From: Phyllobacterium sp. YR531
Lineage (GTDB): Bacteria; Pseudomonadota; Alphaproteobacteria; Rhizobiales; Rhizobiaceae
Direction: 5' to 3'
NCBI RefSeq assembly: GCF_000282595.1
Contig: NZ_AKIZ01000003.1
Span: 124,001 to 188,000 of the forward strand
DNA: 64,000 nt
Shown: one piece after another, positions 29,778 to 39,864 of the stretch
Position numbering within the stretch: position 1 is the stretch's first letter
Layout of the letters: each line of letters starts with the position of its first letter
The notes under the pieces: model-generated
The model's database searches: none
Seen by the model: only the letters and a program-made list of their open reading frames with translations
What the model was told of the DNA's origin: nothing
Position numbers and translations under genes: made by a program

Positions 29778-31109
29778 CTATACATCCTGCGGGTCGGTTT
29801 GGCGATTCAAACCAAGCGCGATGAGCGTACAAACGGCACCGGACAGCAAATAACCGCCTGCCGCTATCAACCCGAAATGACTGGATAATAGCAGCGCCAC
29901 AAGTGGCGCAAAACCTGCACCAAACAACCATGCCAGATCGCTTGTCAAAGCAGAACCGGTATAGCGGAATTTCTTGGAGAAGCGCGAGGCAACCGAACCC
30001 GAGGACTGACCGAAAGACAGGCCAAGCAAGGTAAATCCAAGGATCATGAAGATCAACTCGCCAATATCACCACCGTCGAGCAATTGTGGAGCGAAGCCAC
30101 TGAAAACCGCAATGGCTATTGCAGTGCCGCCAAGGAGATTCCGTCGTCCTACACGATCGGCGATGGTGCCTGACGCAAATACGGCCACGACGCCGACTGC
30201 CGCACCGAAGGCTTCAATCAGCAGGAACCGCGCCGGACCCTGTTCGGTAAACAGGAATACCCATGATAGGGGAAACACAGTTACCATGTGGAACAGCGCA
30301 AAGCTTGCTAGAGGAGCAAATGCGCCAACAACAACGTGACGCCCCTCATGCTGTAAAGTGTTCGCCACGGTTGTGGGTTGCAATTCACGGCTCTCATAAA
30401 GCTTGGCATATTGCGGAGTAACGACCATACGAAGACGTGCAAAAAGTGCGACGACATTGATGGCGAAAGCGACAAAGAAAGGATAGCGCCAGCCCCAACC
30501 AAGGAAGTCCTCCGCGGAAAGGTTCGCCACGAAGAATGCAAATAGACCGGCCGCAACCATAAGACCGAGGGGCGCACCAAGCTGCGGTATCATTGCATAC
30601 CACCCGCGCCGCTGCTTGGGAGCGTTCAAGGCCAGCAGTGAAGCAAGACCGTCCCATTCACCACCCAGTGCCAAGCCCTGCCCTATCCGGAACAGTGCAA
30701 GCAACGCAGCAGAAGCCCATCCCACCTGCTCATAACCCGGCAAAAAAGCTACCGCGACTGTCGAACAGCCTAAAAGGAAAAGGGCAATCGTCAACTTCAC
30801 GCCACGACCATAAGTCCGGTCAATCTGCATGAATATGATGGTGCCTATAGGGCGGGCAATGAAGGCCAACGCAAAGATGCCAAAAGAATAGACCGTTCCC
30901 GTCAGTGCATCCACGTGGGGGAATACCAGTTTTGGAAACACGAGAACTGAGGCAATCGCATAGACGAAGAAATCGAAAAACTCGGATGTTCTGCCTATGA
31001 TGACGCCAATCGCAATTTCACCGACATTGACATCGTCGTGGCGCGAATGAAGACGCTTGGCGTCCTCCTCAAGCGCCGTCGAAGAAACCGCTCCTGTTTT
31101 CGCGCTCAT
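29778..31109 (-). CDS. MFS transporter, metabolite:proton symporter (MHS) type
   Basis: The 443-residue protein has 12 hydrophobic segments. IIGRTSEFFDFFVYAIAS and FIARPIGTIIFMQIDRTYGR are typical of the MHS family (citrate, alpha-ketoglutarate, shikimate, osmolyte symporters), as are QGLALGGEWDGLASLLALNA and GWGWRYPFF. It should import an organic acid or zwitterion with protons; the substrate cannot be named. The ATG at 31109 precedes a hydrophilic N-terminus of about 30 residues. It is upstream of and co-directional with the aldehyde dehydrogenase gene, 159 bases away. The flavoprotein/PLP operon runs in the opposite direction. Confidence 0.87.
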   Translation of the reverse strand: MSAKTGAVSSTALEEDAKRLHSRHDDVNVGEIAIGVIIGRTSEFFDFFVYAIASVLVFPKLVFPHVDALTGTVYSFGIFALAFIARPIGTIIFMQIDRTYGRGVKLTIALFLLGCSTVAVAFLPGYEQVGWASAALLALFRIGQGLALGGEWDGLASLLALNAPKQRRGWYAMIPQLGAPLGLMVAAGLFAFFVANLSAEDFLGWGWRYPFFVAFAINVVALFARLRMVVTPQYAKLYESRELQPTTVANTLQHEGRHVVVGAFAPLASFALFHMVTVFPLSWVFLFTEQGPARFLLIEAFGAAVGVVAVFASGTIADRVGRRNLLGGTAIAIAVFSGFAPQLLDGGDIGELIFMILGFTLLGLSFGQSSGSVASRFSKKFRYTGSALTSDLAWLFGAGFAPLVALLLSSHFGLIAAGGYLLSGAVCTLIALGLNRQTDPQDV

Positions 31110-31209
31110 TGCCCGGTGCGCTCCTCGATCCAATACTGAAACAGCTCAGCACCGCCCATTCGCGGTGACTGCTGGCTTATCCTTTATCATTGTGACACAC
31201 TACGGGAGG

Positions 31210-31228
31210 ATTGGGCAAATTGTCCAAT
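31210..31228. promoter_or_regulatory. Palindrome upstream of cyoA, candidate operator
   Basis: ATTGGGCAAATTGTCCAAT is a 9-1-9 inverted repeat with one mismatched pair, 68 bases upstream of the cyoA start and in the divergent region shared with the MHS permease gene. It could bind a regulator of the oxidase operon. No family can be assigned. Confidence 0.4.
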
Positions 31229-31295
31229 GTCGCTCTGACTATGGTGCAGCTAGTGAAGGCGCAACTAGGCGCTGTTTCCATTGACAGGAAGTCTC

Positions 31296-32444
31296 TTGAA
31301 CCGTTTTTTTGCCATAGCCCTGCTTCCGCTTCTCGCATTGCTCACCGCATGCAATGCCGTCGTCATGAGTCCGTCCGGTGACGTCGCTGCCCAGCAGCGC
31401 GATCTCGTCGTTGTCTCGACAATCCTGATGCTGATCATCATTATCCCGGTAATGGTGCTCACCGTATTTTTCGCGTGGAAGTATCGCCAATCGAACACTG
31501 ACGCCCCTTATGATCCCGAATGGGATCACTCCACCCAGCTGGAACTGATCATCTGGGCGGCGCCCCTGCTGATCATCATATGCCTTGGTGCCGTTACCTG
31601 GATGGCGACCCACCTGCTCGATCCATACAGGCCTCTTGGCCGCATATCTCCCGGCAAAGCTGTCTCGCAGACAGTTAAACCATTGCAGGTCGAAGTGGTC
31701 GCACTCGATTGGAAGTGGCTCTTCATTTATCCGGAATACGGCATTGCCAGCGTCAATGAGATGGCTGCACCTGTCGACAGGCCAATCGACTTCCGCCTGA
31801 CATCATCCGCCGTAATGAATTCATTCTATATCCCGGCACTCGCAGGACAGATTTATACCATGCCGGGGATGCAGACCAAGCTCAGCGCGGTGATCAACCA
31901 TCCCGGCGCATATCAGGGCTTTTCAGCCAATTATAGTGGTGCCGGATTTTCTGGCATGCGGTTCACTTTTCATGGACTGGCAGACGACGCGTTTGACACA
32001 TGGGTTGCTGATGTGAAGGCAAAGGGTACAGCGCTGGATCGCATGACCTATCTTCAGCTCGAACGGCCAAGTGAAAATGTGCCTGTGCAGCACTATGCCA
32101 ATGTTGATCCGGAACTATTCAGTGCGGTTCTTAATCGCTGCGTTGAGCGCGGCAAGATGTGCATGAGCGAAATGGATGAGATCGATGCCAAGGGCGGCTT
32201 GGGCATGGCCGGCATCTACAATATCCGTTCTCTGGAGTATGACAAATATACCCGACGCGGTGCGGTATTCGGCCCAGAGCCCACATTTGTCGTGGGGATT
32301 TGCACCACGGAAGAAGCGTTGCAATCAAGCATGAACCTGCAAACCCTGCCGCCTCTGAACACTGCCCCCTTTACCGGTGCGGGCCTTCCCCGCCCATCAT
32401 CCACCCAATTATTCGGTCTTCAGCGCCGTCCTTCGAATACCTGA
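31296..32444 (+). CDS. cyoA: Cytochrome bo-type quinol oxidase subunit II
   Basis: Subunit II of the terminal oxidase that passes electrons from ubiquinol to oxygen. The 382-residue lipoprotein precursor has a lipobox LLTAC (Cys19), two membrane helices (about 40-62 and 85-105) and a periplasmic cupredoxin domain. In that domain the copper-A cysteines are missing ([12 protein letters not shown]), as expected for a quinol rather than a cytochrome c oxidase; [17 protein letters not shown] and [12 protein letters not shown] match CyoA. Start: TTG at 31296 is preferred, with AGGAAG five bases upstream; another TTG five codons earlier is possible. The first gene of cyoABCD-surf1-regB-regA. Confidence 0.95.
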   Translation: MNRFFAIALLPLLALLTACNAVVMSPSGDVAAQQRDLVVVSTILMLIIIIPVMVLTVFFAWKYRQSNTDAPYDPEWDHSTQLELIIWAAPLLIIICLGAVTWMATHLLDPYRPLGRISPGKAVSQTVKPLQVEVVALDWKWLFIYPEYGIASVNEMAAPVDRPIDFRLTSSAVMNSFYIPALAGQIYTMPGMQTKLSAVINHPGAYQGFSANYSGAGFSGMRFTFHGLADDAFDTWVADVKAKGTALDRMTYLQLERPSENVPVQHYANVDPELFSAVLNRCVERGKMCMSEMDEIDAKGGLGMAGIYNIRSLEYDKYTRRGAVFGPEPTFVVGICTTEEALQSSMNLQTLPPLNTAPFTGAGLPRPSSTQLFGLQRRPSNT

Positions 32445-32460
32445 ACGAAACGAGCCCGAT

Positions 32461-34467
32461 ATGTTTGACAATCCCGAACTTATAAAGCTGGTTTTCGGTA
32501 GGCTCACGCTGGAGTCTTTTCCGCTTCACGAGCCTATTCTTGTTGCCACATTCATCGTAGTCGCACTTGGCGGCATAGCGCTTGTCGGCGCACTTACTTA
32601 CTTCCGGCTTTGGGGTTATCTCTGGCGCGAGTGGTTCACCACTGTCGATCATAAACGCATCGGCATCATGTACATGATCCTCGGCATCGTCATGCTGTTG
32701 CGCGGCTTCGCTGATGCCATAATGATCCGCCTCCAGCAGGCAATGGCATTCAACGGGTCCGAAGGATATCTGAACGCCCATCATTTCGATCAGGTGTTCA
32801 CCGCCCACGGCGTGATCATGATTTTCTTCGTGGCAATGCCGCTTGTTACGGGTTTAATGAACTTCGTGGTTCCTTTGCAAATTGGTGCACGCGACGTATC
32901 ATTCCCGTTCCTCAACAATTTCAGTTTCTGGATGACCACCGCTGGTGCAGTCCTGGTGATGATGTCGCTGTTTGTCGGCGAATTCGCCAAAACCGGCTGG
33001 TTGGCCTACCCCCCCTTATCCGGCATCGGATACAGTCCGGACCCGGGCATGGATTATTATATATGGGCGCTACAGATAGCGGGTGTCGGCACGCTTTTGT
33101 CAGGCGTCAACCTGCTCGCCACCATTGTGAAAATGCGCGCGCCGGGCATGACTATGATGAAGCTGCCCATCTTTACCTGGACAGCGCTTTGCACCAACGT
33201 GCTGATCGTTGCAGCCTTCCCTGTTCTGACCGCTGTGCTCGCTCTTCTGACACTTGACCGCTACATCGGCACCAACTTCTTTACCAATGATTTTGGTGGC
33301 AACCCGATGATGTATGTAAACCTCATCTGGATCTGGGGTCATCCAGAGGTCTATATTCTCATCCTGCCTGCCTTTGGCATCTTCTCCGAAGTAACTTCCA
33401 CCTTCTCGAGAAAGCGTCTTTTTGGTTATACGTCGATGGTCTACGCGACTGTCGTTATTACCATTCTTGCCTATCTCGTATGGCTGCACCACTTCTTCAC
33501 CATGGGCTCGGGTGCGAGCGTAAACTCGTTCTTTGGCATCACAACGATGATTATTTCGATCCCCACGGGAGCGAAAATATTCAATTGGTTGTTCACAATG
33601 TATCGCGGCCGCATCCGTTTCGAGCTTCCCATGATGTGGACTATAGCATTCATGCTCACCTTTGTTATCGGCGGCATGACGGGAGTGCTACTCGCCGTAC
33701 CTCCAGCCGATTTCGTGCTCCATAACAGCCTGTTCCTTGTCGCACATTTCCACAATGTCATCATCGGCGGCGTGCTTTTCGGCCTCTTTGCCGGAATCTA
33801 TTACTGGTTCCCCAAGGCATTCGGATTCAGGCTTGATCCATTCTGGGGCAAGATGTCGTTCTGGTTCTGGGTGGTCGGTTTTTACTTTGCCTTCATGCCA
33901 CTGTACATATTGGGCCTTATGGGTGTGACCCGCCGCCTACGCACATTTGAGGACCCATCCCTGCAAATCTGGTTCACCATTGCTGGCTTCGGTGCGTTTC
34001 TCGTCGCTATTGGTATCCTGTCATTCCTCATTCAGATTTTCGTTAGCATCCGCAATCGCGAGTCACTGCGCGATCTGACGGGTGATCCATGGGATGGACG
34101 GACATTGGAATGGTCCACGGCATCGCCGCCTCCAGCCTATAATTTCGCTTTCACGCCGGTAATTCACGATCTCGACAGCTGGTACGATATGAAAAAACGA
34201 GGTTACAAGCGTCCTGAAAAGGGGTTCCGCGCAATTCATATGCCAAGCAATACCGGTTCGGGAGTGATCTTGTCCGGGCTGAGCCTCGTCTTTGGCTTCG
34301 CGATGATCTGGTATATCTGGTGGCTTGCAGCGGTATCATTCGTCGCTCTCCTGGCATGGTCGATAGGCCACACATTCAACTACAAGCGTGATTTCCACAT
34401 ATCGACTGATGAGGTTGTTGCCAGCGAAAACGCCCGTACTGAACTTCTTGCGACGGGGTTGAAATAA
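32461..34467 (+). CDS. cyoB: Cytochrome bo-type quinol oxidase subunit I
   Basis: The 668-residue catalytic subunit belongs to the heme-copper oxidase superfamily with about 15 hydrophobic segments. Heme and copper ligands are present: [15 protein letters not shown] (low-spin heme His), [12 protein letters not shown] (CuB His cross-linked to Tyr), [10 protein letters not shown] (two CuB His) and [11 protein letters not shown] (His to high-spin and low-spin hemes). It reduces O2 to water and pumps protons. The ATG at 32461 matches the family N-terminus; it follows cyoA by 16 bases and shares one base with cyoC (TAATG). Confidence 0.97.
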   Translation: MFDNPELIKLVFGRLTLESFPLHEPILVATFIVVALGGIALVGALTYFRLWGYLWREWFTTVDHKRIGIMYMILGIVMLLRGFADAIMIRLQQAMAFNGSEGYLNAHHFDQVFTAHGVIMIFFVAMPLVTGLMNFVVPLQIGARDVSFPFLNNFSFWMTTAGAVLVMMSLFVGEFAKTGWLAYPPLSGIGYSPDPGMDYYIWALQIAGVGTLLSGVNLLATIVKMRAPGMTMMKLPIFTWTALCTNVLIVAAFPVLTAVLALLTLDRYIGTNFFTNDFGGNPMMYVNLIWIWGHPEVYILILPAFGIFSEVTSTFSRKRLFGYTSMVYATVVITILAYLVWLHHFFTMGSGASVNSFFGITTMIISIPTGAKIFNWLFTMYRGRIRFELPMMWTIAFMLTFVIGGMTGVLLAVPPADFVLHNSLFLVAHFHNVIIGGVLFGLFAGIYYWFPKAFGFRLDPFWGKMSFWFWVVGFYFAFMPLYILGLMGVTRRLRTFEDPSLQIWFTIAGFGAFLVAIGILSFLIQIFVSIRNRESLRDLTGDPWDGRTLEWSTASPPPAYNFAFTPVIHDLDSWYDMKKRGYKRPEKGFRAIHMPSNTGSGVILSGLSLVFGFAMIWYIWWLAAVSFVALLAWSIGHTFNYKRDFHISTDEVVASENARTELLATGLK

Positions 34468-35102
34468 TGAGCAGCAAATCCGCTACAGTTTCTGCAAATG
34501 CAGAAGGACCAGTGTTTTATCTGGAAGACGAACATGATCACGCCGAAGGCGGGAGCACCATGTTCGGCTTCTGGATTTACCTGATGAGCGATTGCCTCAT
34601 CTTTGCCGTTCTATTTGCCACTTACGGTGTTTTGGGAGGAAATTACGCAGCAGGTCCTGCTCCGAAAGACCTGTTCGATTTGCCATTGGTGGCGATCAAT
34701 ACTTCCATGCTGCTTTTTTCCTCCATCACCTATGGTTTTGCCATGTTGGCAATGGCAAAGGGGCGAGTGGGAGCAACCCAGGGCTGGCTTGCTCTAACGG
34801 GTCTATTCGGTGCCGCTTTCATTTGTATCGAACTCTATGAATTCGCGCATTTGATTCATATCGGTGCCACACCACAGCGCAGTGCTTTCCTTTCCTCCTT
34901 CTTTACGCTGGTTGGAACACATGGTCTGCACGTTACAATCGGGTTGATCTGGTTGGTTACGTTGATGGTGCAAGTTGCACGCTACGGCCTGATCCAGGCA
35001 AATATGCGCCGCCTGATGTGCTTGAGCATGTTCTGGCATTTTCTCGACGTAATCTGGATCGGCGTATTCACCTTCGTTTACCTGATGGGAGTGTTGCGAT
35101 GA
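34467..35102 (+). CDS. cyoC: Cytochrome bo-type quinol oxidase subunit III
   Basis: The 211-residue membrane protein has five hydrophobic segments: [40 protein letters not shown] and [13 protein letters not shown] are typical of CyoC, as is the acidic, His-containing N-terminus ([11 protein letters not shown]). It stabilises subunit I in the oxidase complex. It overlaps cyoB by one base and cyoD by four (ATGA). Confidence 0.95.
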   Translation: MSSKSATVSANAEGPVFYLEDEHDHAEGGSTMFGFWIYLMSDCLIFAVLFATYGVLGGNYAAGPAPKDLFDLPLVAINTSMLLFSSITYGFAMLAMAKGRVGATQGWLALTGLFGAAFICIELYEFAHLIHIGATPQRSAFLSSFFTLVGTHGLHVTIGLIWLVTLMVQVARYGLIQANMRRLMCLSMFWHFLDVIWIGVFTFVYLMGVLR

Positions 35103-35476
35103 GTGCGAAATCCAAGGTTGAGCACAACAGCCATGGTCATGACGACGGACACGCACATGGTTCACTCAAATCCTATCTGATCGGTTTCGGACTGTCCGTT
35201 GTCCTGACCGCCGTTCCTTTCTGGCTTGTCATGAGCGGTGCCTTGGACTCAAAGCAAGCCACTGGTCTGATCATCATGGCATTTGCCGTCGTGCAAATTG
35301 TCGTGCACATGATTTTCTTCCTGCATATGAATGTCCGATCCGAGAATGGCTGGACGATTTTGGCGTTGATTTTCACACTTGTGCTTGTGATCATCACCCT
35401 TACGGGGTCGCTTTGGGTCATGTATCATTTGAACACCAATATGATGCCTTCCATGGATATGAGTCAGATGCCATGA
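35099..35476 (+). CDS. cyoD: Cytochrome bo-type quinol oxidase subunit IV
   Basis: The 125-residue protein has a histidine-rich N-terminus ([14 protein letters not shown]) and three hydrophobic helices, with [14 protein letters not shown] as the family signature. It assists CuB and heme insertion or assembly of the oxidase. The start at 35099 lies in an ATGA overlap with cyoC; a longer frame would lie inside cyoC. Its stop overlaps the SURF1 gene by four bases. A cyoE heme O synthase is not seen in this cluster. Confidence 0.94.
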   Translation: MSAKSKVEHNSHGHDDGHAHGSLKSYLIGFGLSVVLTAVPFWLVMSGALDSKQATGLIIMAFAVVQIVVHMIFFLHMNVRSENGWTILALIFTLVLVIITLTGSLWVMYHLNTNMMPSMDMSQMP

Positions 35477-36291
35477 AAGCAGGCCGAACCGCGCGCGGAC
35501 TTGCCGCAAGCGGCGAACGGGCCGATCAGCTACCCACTATAAGCGACGACGAGGGGGATATCCAACATCGTCACCCGATCAAACTTACATTGATCGGCTG
35601 CCTGATAGTTTTCTGTATTATTGTTCTTACCGCACTTGGTATCTGGCAATTGGAACGCCGGACGTGGAAACTTGATTTGATCAATCAGGTTGATCAAAGA
35701 GTGCATGCTCCGGTCAAGCAGGCACCCGGCCCTGATCTTTGGGCCGAAATTAATGCCAAAGACTTCGCATATCTCCACGTTACCGCAAGTGGAAGATTTC
35801 TGGACAAGCCTGCAACCCTCGTACAGGCAGTGACTGCACGAGGCAGCGGATTTTGGGTACTAAGCCCTTTTCAAAGCAACAGCGGATTTACCGTTCTCAT
35901 CAACCGCGGTTTTATTCCCACAGAGAAAGCAGCGGATGGATGGCGACCTAACAATCTATCCTTCACCAGCGTCAGCGGCCTTTTACGCATAACAGAGCCT
36001 GCCGGTGGTTTCCTGCGCAACAACGATCCCACATCCAACCGCTGGTACTCGCGTGACGTTGCCGCAATTGCAACAACCCAGAGCCTTGACGTTTCCGCAC
36101 CTTATTTTATCGATGCCGAAGCCAATGCAGCACACACTCAGCTGCCGATCGGAGGACTGACAGTTGTTGCATTTTCCAACAATCATCTGGTTTATGCGCT
36201 TACTTGGTTTGGCATGGCACTATTGTTGGGACTTGCCTTCATCCTTATTGGCCGTAATGAACTGAAGGCACGTCGACGTTTCAAAGCGTAG
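35473..36291 (+). CDS. SURF1-family oxidase assembly protein
   Basis: The 272-residue protein has an N-terminal helix (about 37-57) followed by GIWQLERRTWKLDLI, the conserved start of the SURF1 domain, then a periplasmic domain with VLINRGFIP and a C-terminal helix (about 240-262) with NNHLVYALTWFGMA. SURF1 proteins help insert heme into heme-copper oxidases; here it is presumably devoted to the bo-type oxidase, since it overlaps cyoD by 4 bp. The first 35 residues are hydrophilic and longer than usual. Confidence 0.9.
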   Translation: MKAGRTARGLAASGERADQLPTISDDEGDIQHRHPIKLTLIGCLIVFCIIVLTALGIWQLERRTWKLDLINQVDQRVHAPVKQAPGPDLWAEINAKDFAYLHVTASGRFLDKPATLVQAVTARGSGFWVLSPFQSNSGFTVLINRGFIPTEKAADGWRPNNLSFTSVSGLLRITEPAGGFLRNNDPTSNRWYSRDVAAIATTQSLDVSAPYFIDAEANAAHTQLPIGGLTVVAFSNNHLVYALTWFGMALLLGLAFILIGRNELKARRRFKA

Positions 36292-36305
36292 ATTGCGCAC
36301 GAACC

Positions 36306-37661
36306 ATGAAGCAACCCACAATGTCCTCTTCATCCACACAGCTGCCTCAATCCAGCACTGATAGTTCTCCGGCATTTCCTCCGGCGGACCATACGGCAAA
36401 CTGGAAGAATATGACCCTGTTGGTCCAGTTGCGCTGGATCGCAGTTATCGGTCAGATTATTACGATTACCGTAGTGCACTCGGGCATGAAGATTGCTCTA
36501 CCAATTGTCGCTATGATCGTCGTACTTTGCGCTTTGGTCATTCTCAATTTTGTCAGCATTTTGTGGCTGCGTAGTCGTCGAAGTGTTACGGCATCCGCTT
36601 TGTTTATTGCGCTGGTTCTCGACGTTGCTGCGTTAACAGCACAGCTTTACTTGAGTGGTGGTGCTACCAATCCATTCATTTTCCTCTATCTGCTTCAGGT
36701 GACTCTTGGAGCAGTTCTGCTCGATGCAAAACTCACATCAGCTATTGTCGCTATTGCCTGTGCCAGTTTTGCAGGTCTGACAATATTCTATGAGCCGCTA
36801 CTTTTGCCCGGTCATGCACCCGACGAGCTATTCCGGCTACATATACTTGGAATGCTCCTGTGCTTCGTTCTTGATGCTGCTCTACTTGTTGTCTTCATCG
36901 CGCGGATCAGTCGTAATTTACGCGAACGCGATGCCAATCTCGCCGCGCTCAAACAGCACGCGGCCGAGGAAGATCATATCGTTCGCATGGGGCTTCTCGC
37001 ATCCGGCGCAGCGCACGAATTGGGCACCCCCCTCTCCTCATTGTCGGTCATACTTGGCGACTGGCGGCGTATGCCAGCCTTGTCGCACGATCCTTCACTG
37101 CTGCAGGAAATAGATGAGATGCAAGCTGAGGTTCAACGCTGCAAGTCAATTGTGACCGGCATTCTGTTATCTGCCGGCGAAGCGCGCGGCGAGTCTCCCA
37201 AAATCACTACGGTCAATACGTTTCTGGATGAGCTTGTCAGCGAATGGCGAATTGCACGCTCAGGAGCCACCCTGTCTTATGGCAACGCATTTGGACTTGA
37301 TGTCGCCATCGTATCGGACTCCGCGTTGAAACAGGTTATTTATAACGTTCTCGACAATGCCTTCGATGCCTCGCCCTCCTGGATAGGCTTCATGGCCGAG
37401 CGCGATGGTGATACGCTGGTGCTACGGATCAGCGATGCTGGACCCGGATTTGCTACCGAAATGCTGGCCCAGTTTGGCAAGCCCTATCAATCAAGCAAGG
37501 GCAGACTTGGTGGAGGGCTTGGTCTTTTCCTTGTGGTGAATGCAGTAAGGAAGTTGGGCGGTGTGGTCTCTGCTAAAAACCTGCCGCAAGGGGGTGCTGC
37601 GGTAACGATGAATCTGCCTCTTGCTTCGCTAGCGATTGGAGCGCGTTCTAATGACGGATAA
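36306..37661 (+). CDS. regB: RegB/PrrB/ActS-type redox sensor histidine kinase
   Basis: The 451-residue protein has six hydrophobic segments (about 40-210), with the RegB quinone-site motif GGATNPF between two of them. The phospho-acceptor box is ASGAAHELGTPLSSL, a cysteine lies in EVQRCKSIVTGIL where RegB has its redox-active cysteine, and ATPase boxes are VLDNAFDASP, DAGPGF and GGGLGLFLV. Such kinases sense the quinone pool or oxygen and phosphorylate RegA. The gene is 14 bases after surf1 and overlaps the response-regulator gene by 11 bp, so the sensor is made with the oxidase that affects its signal. Confidence 0.9.
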   Translation: MKQPTMSSSSTQLPQSSTDSSPAFPPADHTANWKNMTLLVQLRWIAVIGQIITITVVHSGMKIALPIVAMIVVLCALVILNFVSILWLRSRRSVTASALFIALVLDVAALTAQLYLSGGATNPFIFLYLLQVTLGAVLLDAKLTSAIVAIACASFAGLTIFYEPLLLPGHAPDELFRLHILGMLLCFVLDAALLVVFIARISRNLRERDANLAALKQHAAEEDHIVRMGLLASGAAHELGTPLSSLSVILGDWRRMPALSHDPSLLQEIDEMQAEVQRCKSIVTGILLSAGEARGESPKITTVNTFLDELVSEWRIARSGATLSYGNAFGLDVAIVSDSALKQVIYNVLDNAFDASPSWIGFMAERDGDTLVLRISDAGPGFATEMLAQFGKPYQSSKGRLGGGLGLFLVVNAVRKLGGVVSAKNLPQGGAAVTMNLPLASLAIGARSNDG

Positions 37662-38184
37662 ACGCCTGCTGATCATAGTCGAGGACGACATTGCCTTTGC
37701 AAAGACGTTGAGGCGGTCCTTCGAACGTCGCGACTATGATGTATTGCTTGCGTCCAGTTTGGAAGAACTTGTCCAGGCGCTGAACGACCACTCACCCGGA
37801 TATGCGGTTGTGGATCTCAAATTGGCTGGCGCTTCCGGCCTTGCCTGCGTTGAAGCCTTGCACGCACACGATTCCTCAATGCTGATCGTTGTTCTGACAG
37901 GCTTCGCCAGCATTGCGACGGCAGTGGAAGCAATCAAACTTGGCGCATGCCATTATCTCGCCAAGCCGTCCAACACGGATGACATTGAAGAAGCCTTCAC
38001 CAAGGCGGCAGGGAATACCCAAATCGCACTTACCGCCCGCCCTACTTCGATAAAAACGCTCGAATGGGAACGCATCCATCAGATGCTTGTCGAGACGGAT
38101 TTCAATATTTCCGAAACGGCCAGACGATTGGGCATGCACAGGCGAACCCTTGCCCGTAAACTTGAAAAACGCCGAGTGAACTGA
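37651..38184 (+). CDS. regA: RegA/PrrA/ActR-type response regulator
   Basis: The 177-residue protein has a receiver domain with acidic pocket EDD (11-13), phospho-acceptor Asp55 in YAVVDLKLAG, VLTGF and AKPS, then a linker and a Fis-type helix-turn-helix (NISETARRLGMHRRTLARKL), as in RegA. It is the last gene of the cyo operon. Members activate or repress respiratory genes according to redox state, so self-control of the oxidase operon is likely but not shown. A second RegBA pair may exist elsewhere in the genome. Confidence 0.9.
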   Translation: MTDKRLLIIVEDDIAFAKTLRRSFERRDYDVLLASSLEELVQALNDHSPGYAVVDLKLAGASGLACVEALHAHDSSMLIVVLTGFASIATAVEAIKLGACHYLAKPSNTDDIEEAFTKAAGNTQIALTARPTSIKTLEWERIHQMLVETDFNISETARRLGMHRRTLARKLEKRRVN

Positions 38185-38219
38185 AGAGGCTAGAACCGTC
38201 GCATCCAAATCCGTACAGT

Positions 38220-38269
38220 TACCCTACCTGCAACAACGCAAATCTATTAAATATGGCAGCAGTAGGGTA
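38220..38269. repeat. Imperfect long hairpin between convergent regA and wzt
   Basis: TACCCTAC (38220-38227) and GTAGGGTA (38262-38269) are perfect complements; CTGC/GCAG just inside extend the stem with a two-base bulge. It lies between the stops of convergent genes and could end transcription from either side, though the loop is long and T-tracts are poor. Confidence 0.4.
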
Positions 38270-38282
38270 CGAGATTACTCGC

Positions 38283-39023
38283 TTACGTGAAATAAGCATT
38301 TGCGACTTCTACAGCGTCGCCATCCATTCGAACCTTGCCGTGTTCAAGCCAGATAATACGTTGGCAATTCTCAAGCAGCAATTCCTTAGAATGGCTGGCG
38401 ATAACTAGGATTTTTGTATTGCCAATCAAGGTACGTAAGCGTTCATTCGCTTTCTCTTTAAAACCCTCATCTCCAGTTGATAGCCATTCATCCATGATAA
38501 GAATTTCGGGCTGGATTACAGTTGATATCGAGAAAGCCAAACGAAGCTGCATACCCGTCGAGTAAGTTCTAACTGGCATTTCAAGAAAACTGCCCAGCTC
38601 TGAGAATTCTTCTATTTCTTTTCGCCGTAGCTTGAGTGCACGCTTTTCGAACCCCAGCAATGCTCCTCTCAAAGCTATATTTTGCCGACCAGTGGCTTCC
38701 GGATCAATACCCAGAGAAATATTGATGAGCGAAGCGCTTTTCCCCTTAACGTTTATCTTTCCTTCAGAAGGCGTGTAGACACCACTCATTACGCGGAGCA
38801 GCGTTGTTTTGCCCGAACCATTATGTCCGATCAAACCCACACGTTCTCCCTCTTTCAAAATAATGTTCACTTTCTCCAAGCCACGAATTGTAACGTGGCC
38901 TTCCGCGTCAGCGTTGATCGCACCGCCAGTAGCATAGCTTATCATTCGGTTTTTTAACGACCGTCCGCGCGCATTGAAAATGGGGAAATCTACTGTCACA
39001 TTTTCTAATTCTATCGAAGTCAT
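38283..39023 (-). CDS. Polysaccharide ABC exporter, ATPase subunit (Wzt-like)
   Basis: The 246-residue ATPase has Walker A GLIGHNGSGKTTLLRVMSG, signature YSTGMQLRLAFSI, Walker B EILIMDEWLSTGD and an N-terminal SIELENVTVDFPIFNARGRS typical of the KpsT/Wzt (teichoic-acid and O-antigen exporter) group. It lacks the C-terminal carbohydrate-binding domain of O9a-type Wzt, so chain length would not be recognised by this subunit. It is 34 bases downstream of the permease gene on the same strand. Codon use and base composition are AT-rich compared with the cyo operon. Confidence 0.9.
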   Translation of the reverse strand: MTSIELENVTVDFPIFNARGRSLKNRMISYATGGAINADAEGHVTIRGLEKVNIILKEGERVGLIGHNGSGKTTLLRVMSGVYTPSEGKINVKGKSASLINISLGIDPEATGRQNIALRGALLGFEKRALKLRRKEIEEFSELGSFLEMPVRTYSTGMQLRLAFSISTVIQPEILIMDEWLSTGDEGFKEKANERLRTLIGNTKILVIASHSKELLLENCQRIIWLEHGKVRMDGDAVEVANAYFT

Positions 39024-39057
39024 CAGTATCGCTATCCACTACGCGAAAGAAGCTCTT

Positions 39058-39864
39058 TTAAAGCCAATAATTTATTCGTTGCCGGTATTTACCAAAAAGA
39101 AAAAGGGCAACTGTCCAACCCAAAATTGCCATGAGAGCGGGGACATACCAGTTGATCGGTATAGGCGATCGCCCTTGAAGGGGTTCTCTAATGATACTCA
39201 GCAAATGAAAAAATGGATTTATGTTCAACATCAATGGAGAGGTGCCCGTCGGCAAATGACTGGGCATCCACATAACTGGTGTGACATACATTCCGACTTG
39301 CATAATGTTTTGGATAATTTGAGCCAAATCTCTATATCGCGTGCATAGAATAGCAAGAATGAGCATCATCCAAAGGAGGTTTATAGATAAAAGGATAAAA
39401 CCAGGAACCACCAACAGGACGTCAGTATCCACCAATGCTCCGAAAAAAATCAAAACTACTGGATATATTACCAGATTGTGCAGCAGAATAATGGTGTTAC
39501 GCCACCAAGTACGTAGCACAAAGGTGAAGAATGGTATCGGAAGCTGCAACAAAGTTTCACTATTGGTGATGAAACTCGTGGAGCCCTCATTAATAAGCTG
39601 GTTGAAATACCCCCAGAATATTAGTCCAATGCAAATAAACGGCAAGAATTCTGACATCTTGCTATCAAAAATTGTTCCGAAGACGAACCCTAAGGCAGCT
39701 ATCAACACGCCCATATTGATGGTTAGCCAAAACGCTCCAATACTGGACCTGCGATAACGCTGGACAACATCCTGCCAACCCAATAGGGCGGCCAATTGAA
39801 AATTACGTATGGAACGCAGTATATCATCTCGAGCAATAGCACCGTACGAGTGTTCTTTATGCAT
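39058..39864 (-). CDS. Polysaccharide ABC exporter, permease subunit (Wzm-like)
   Basis: The 268-residue ABC-2-type permease has six hydrophobic segments and SSIGAFWLTINMGVLIAALGFVFGTIF after an amphipathic N-terminus, with NPFFHLLSIIREPLQG near the end, as in Wzm/KpsM proteins. With the ATPase it would move a lipid-linked polysaccharide across the inner membrane. It is divergent from the first glycosyltransferase gene; the AT-rich 212-base space between (39865-40076) presumably holds promoters for both directions, and no clear box can be assigned. Confidence 0.88.
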   Translation of the reverse strand: MHKEHSYGAIARDDILRSIRNFQLAALLGWQDVVQRYRRSSIGAFWLTINMGVLIAALGFVFGTIFDSKMSEFLPFICIGLIFWGYFNQLINEGSTSFITNSETLLQLPIPFFTFVLRTWWRNTIILLHNLVIYPVVLIFFGALVDTDVLLVVPGFILLSINLLWMMLILAILCTRYRDLAQIIQNIMQVGMYVTPVMWMPSHLPTGTSPLMLNINPFFHLLSIIREPLQGRSPIPINWYVPALMAILGWTVALFLFGKYRQRINYWL

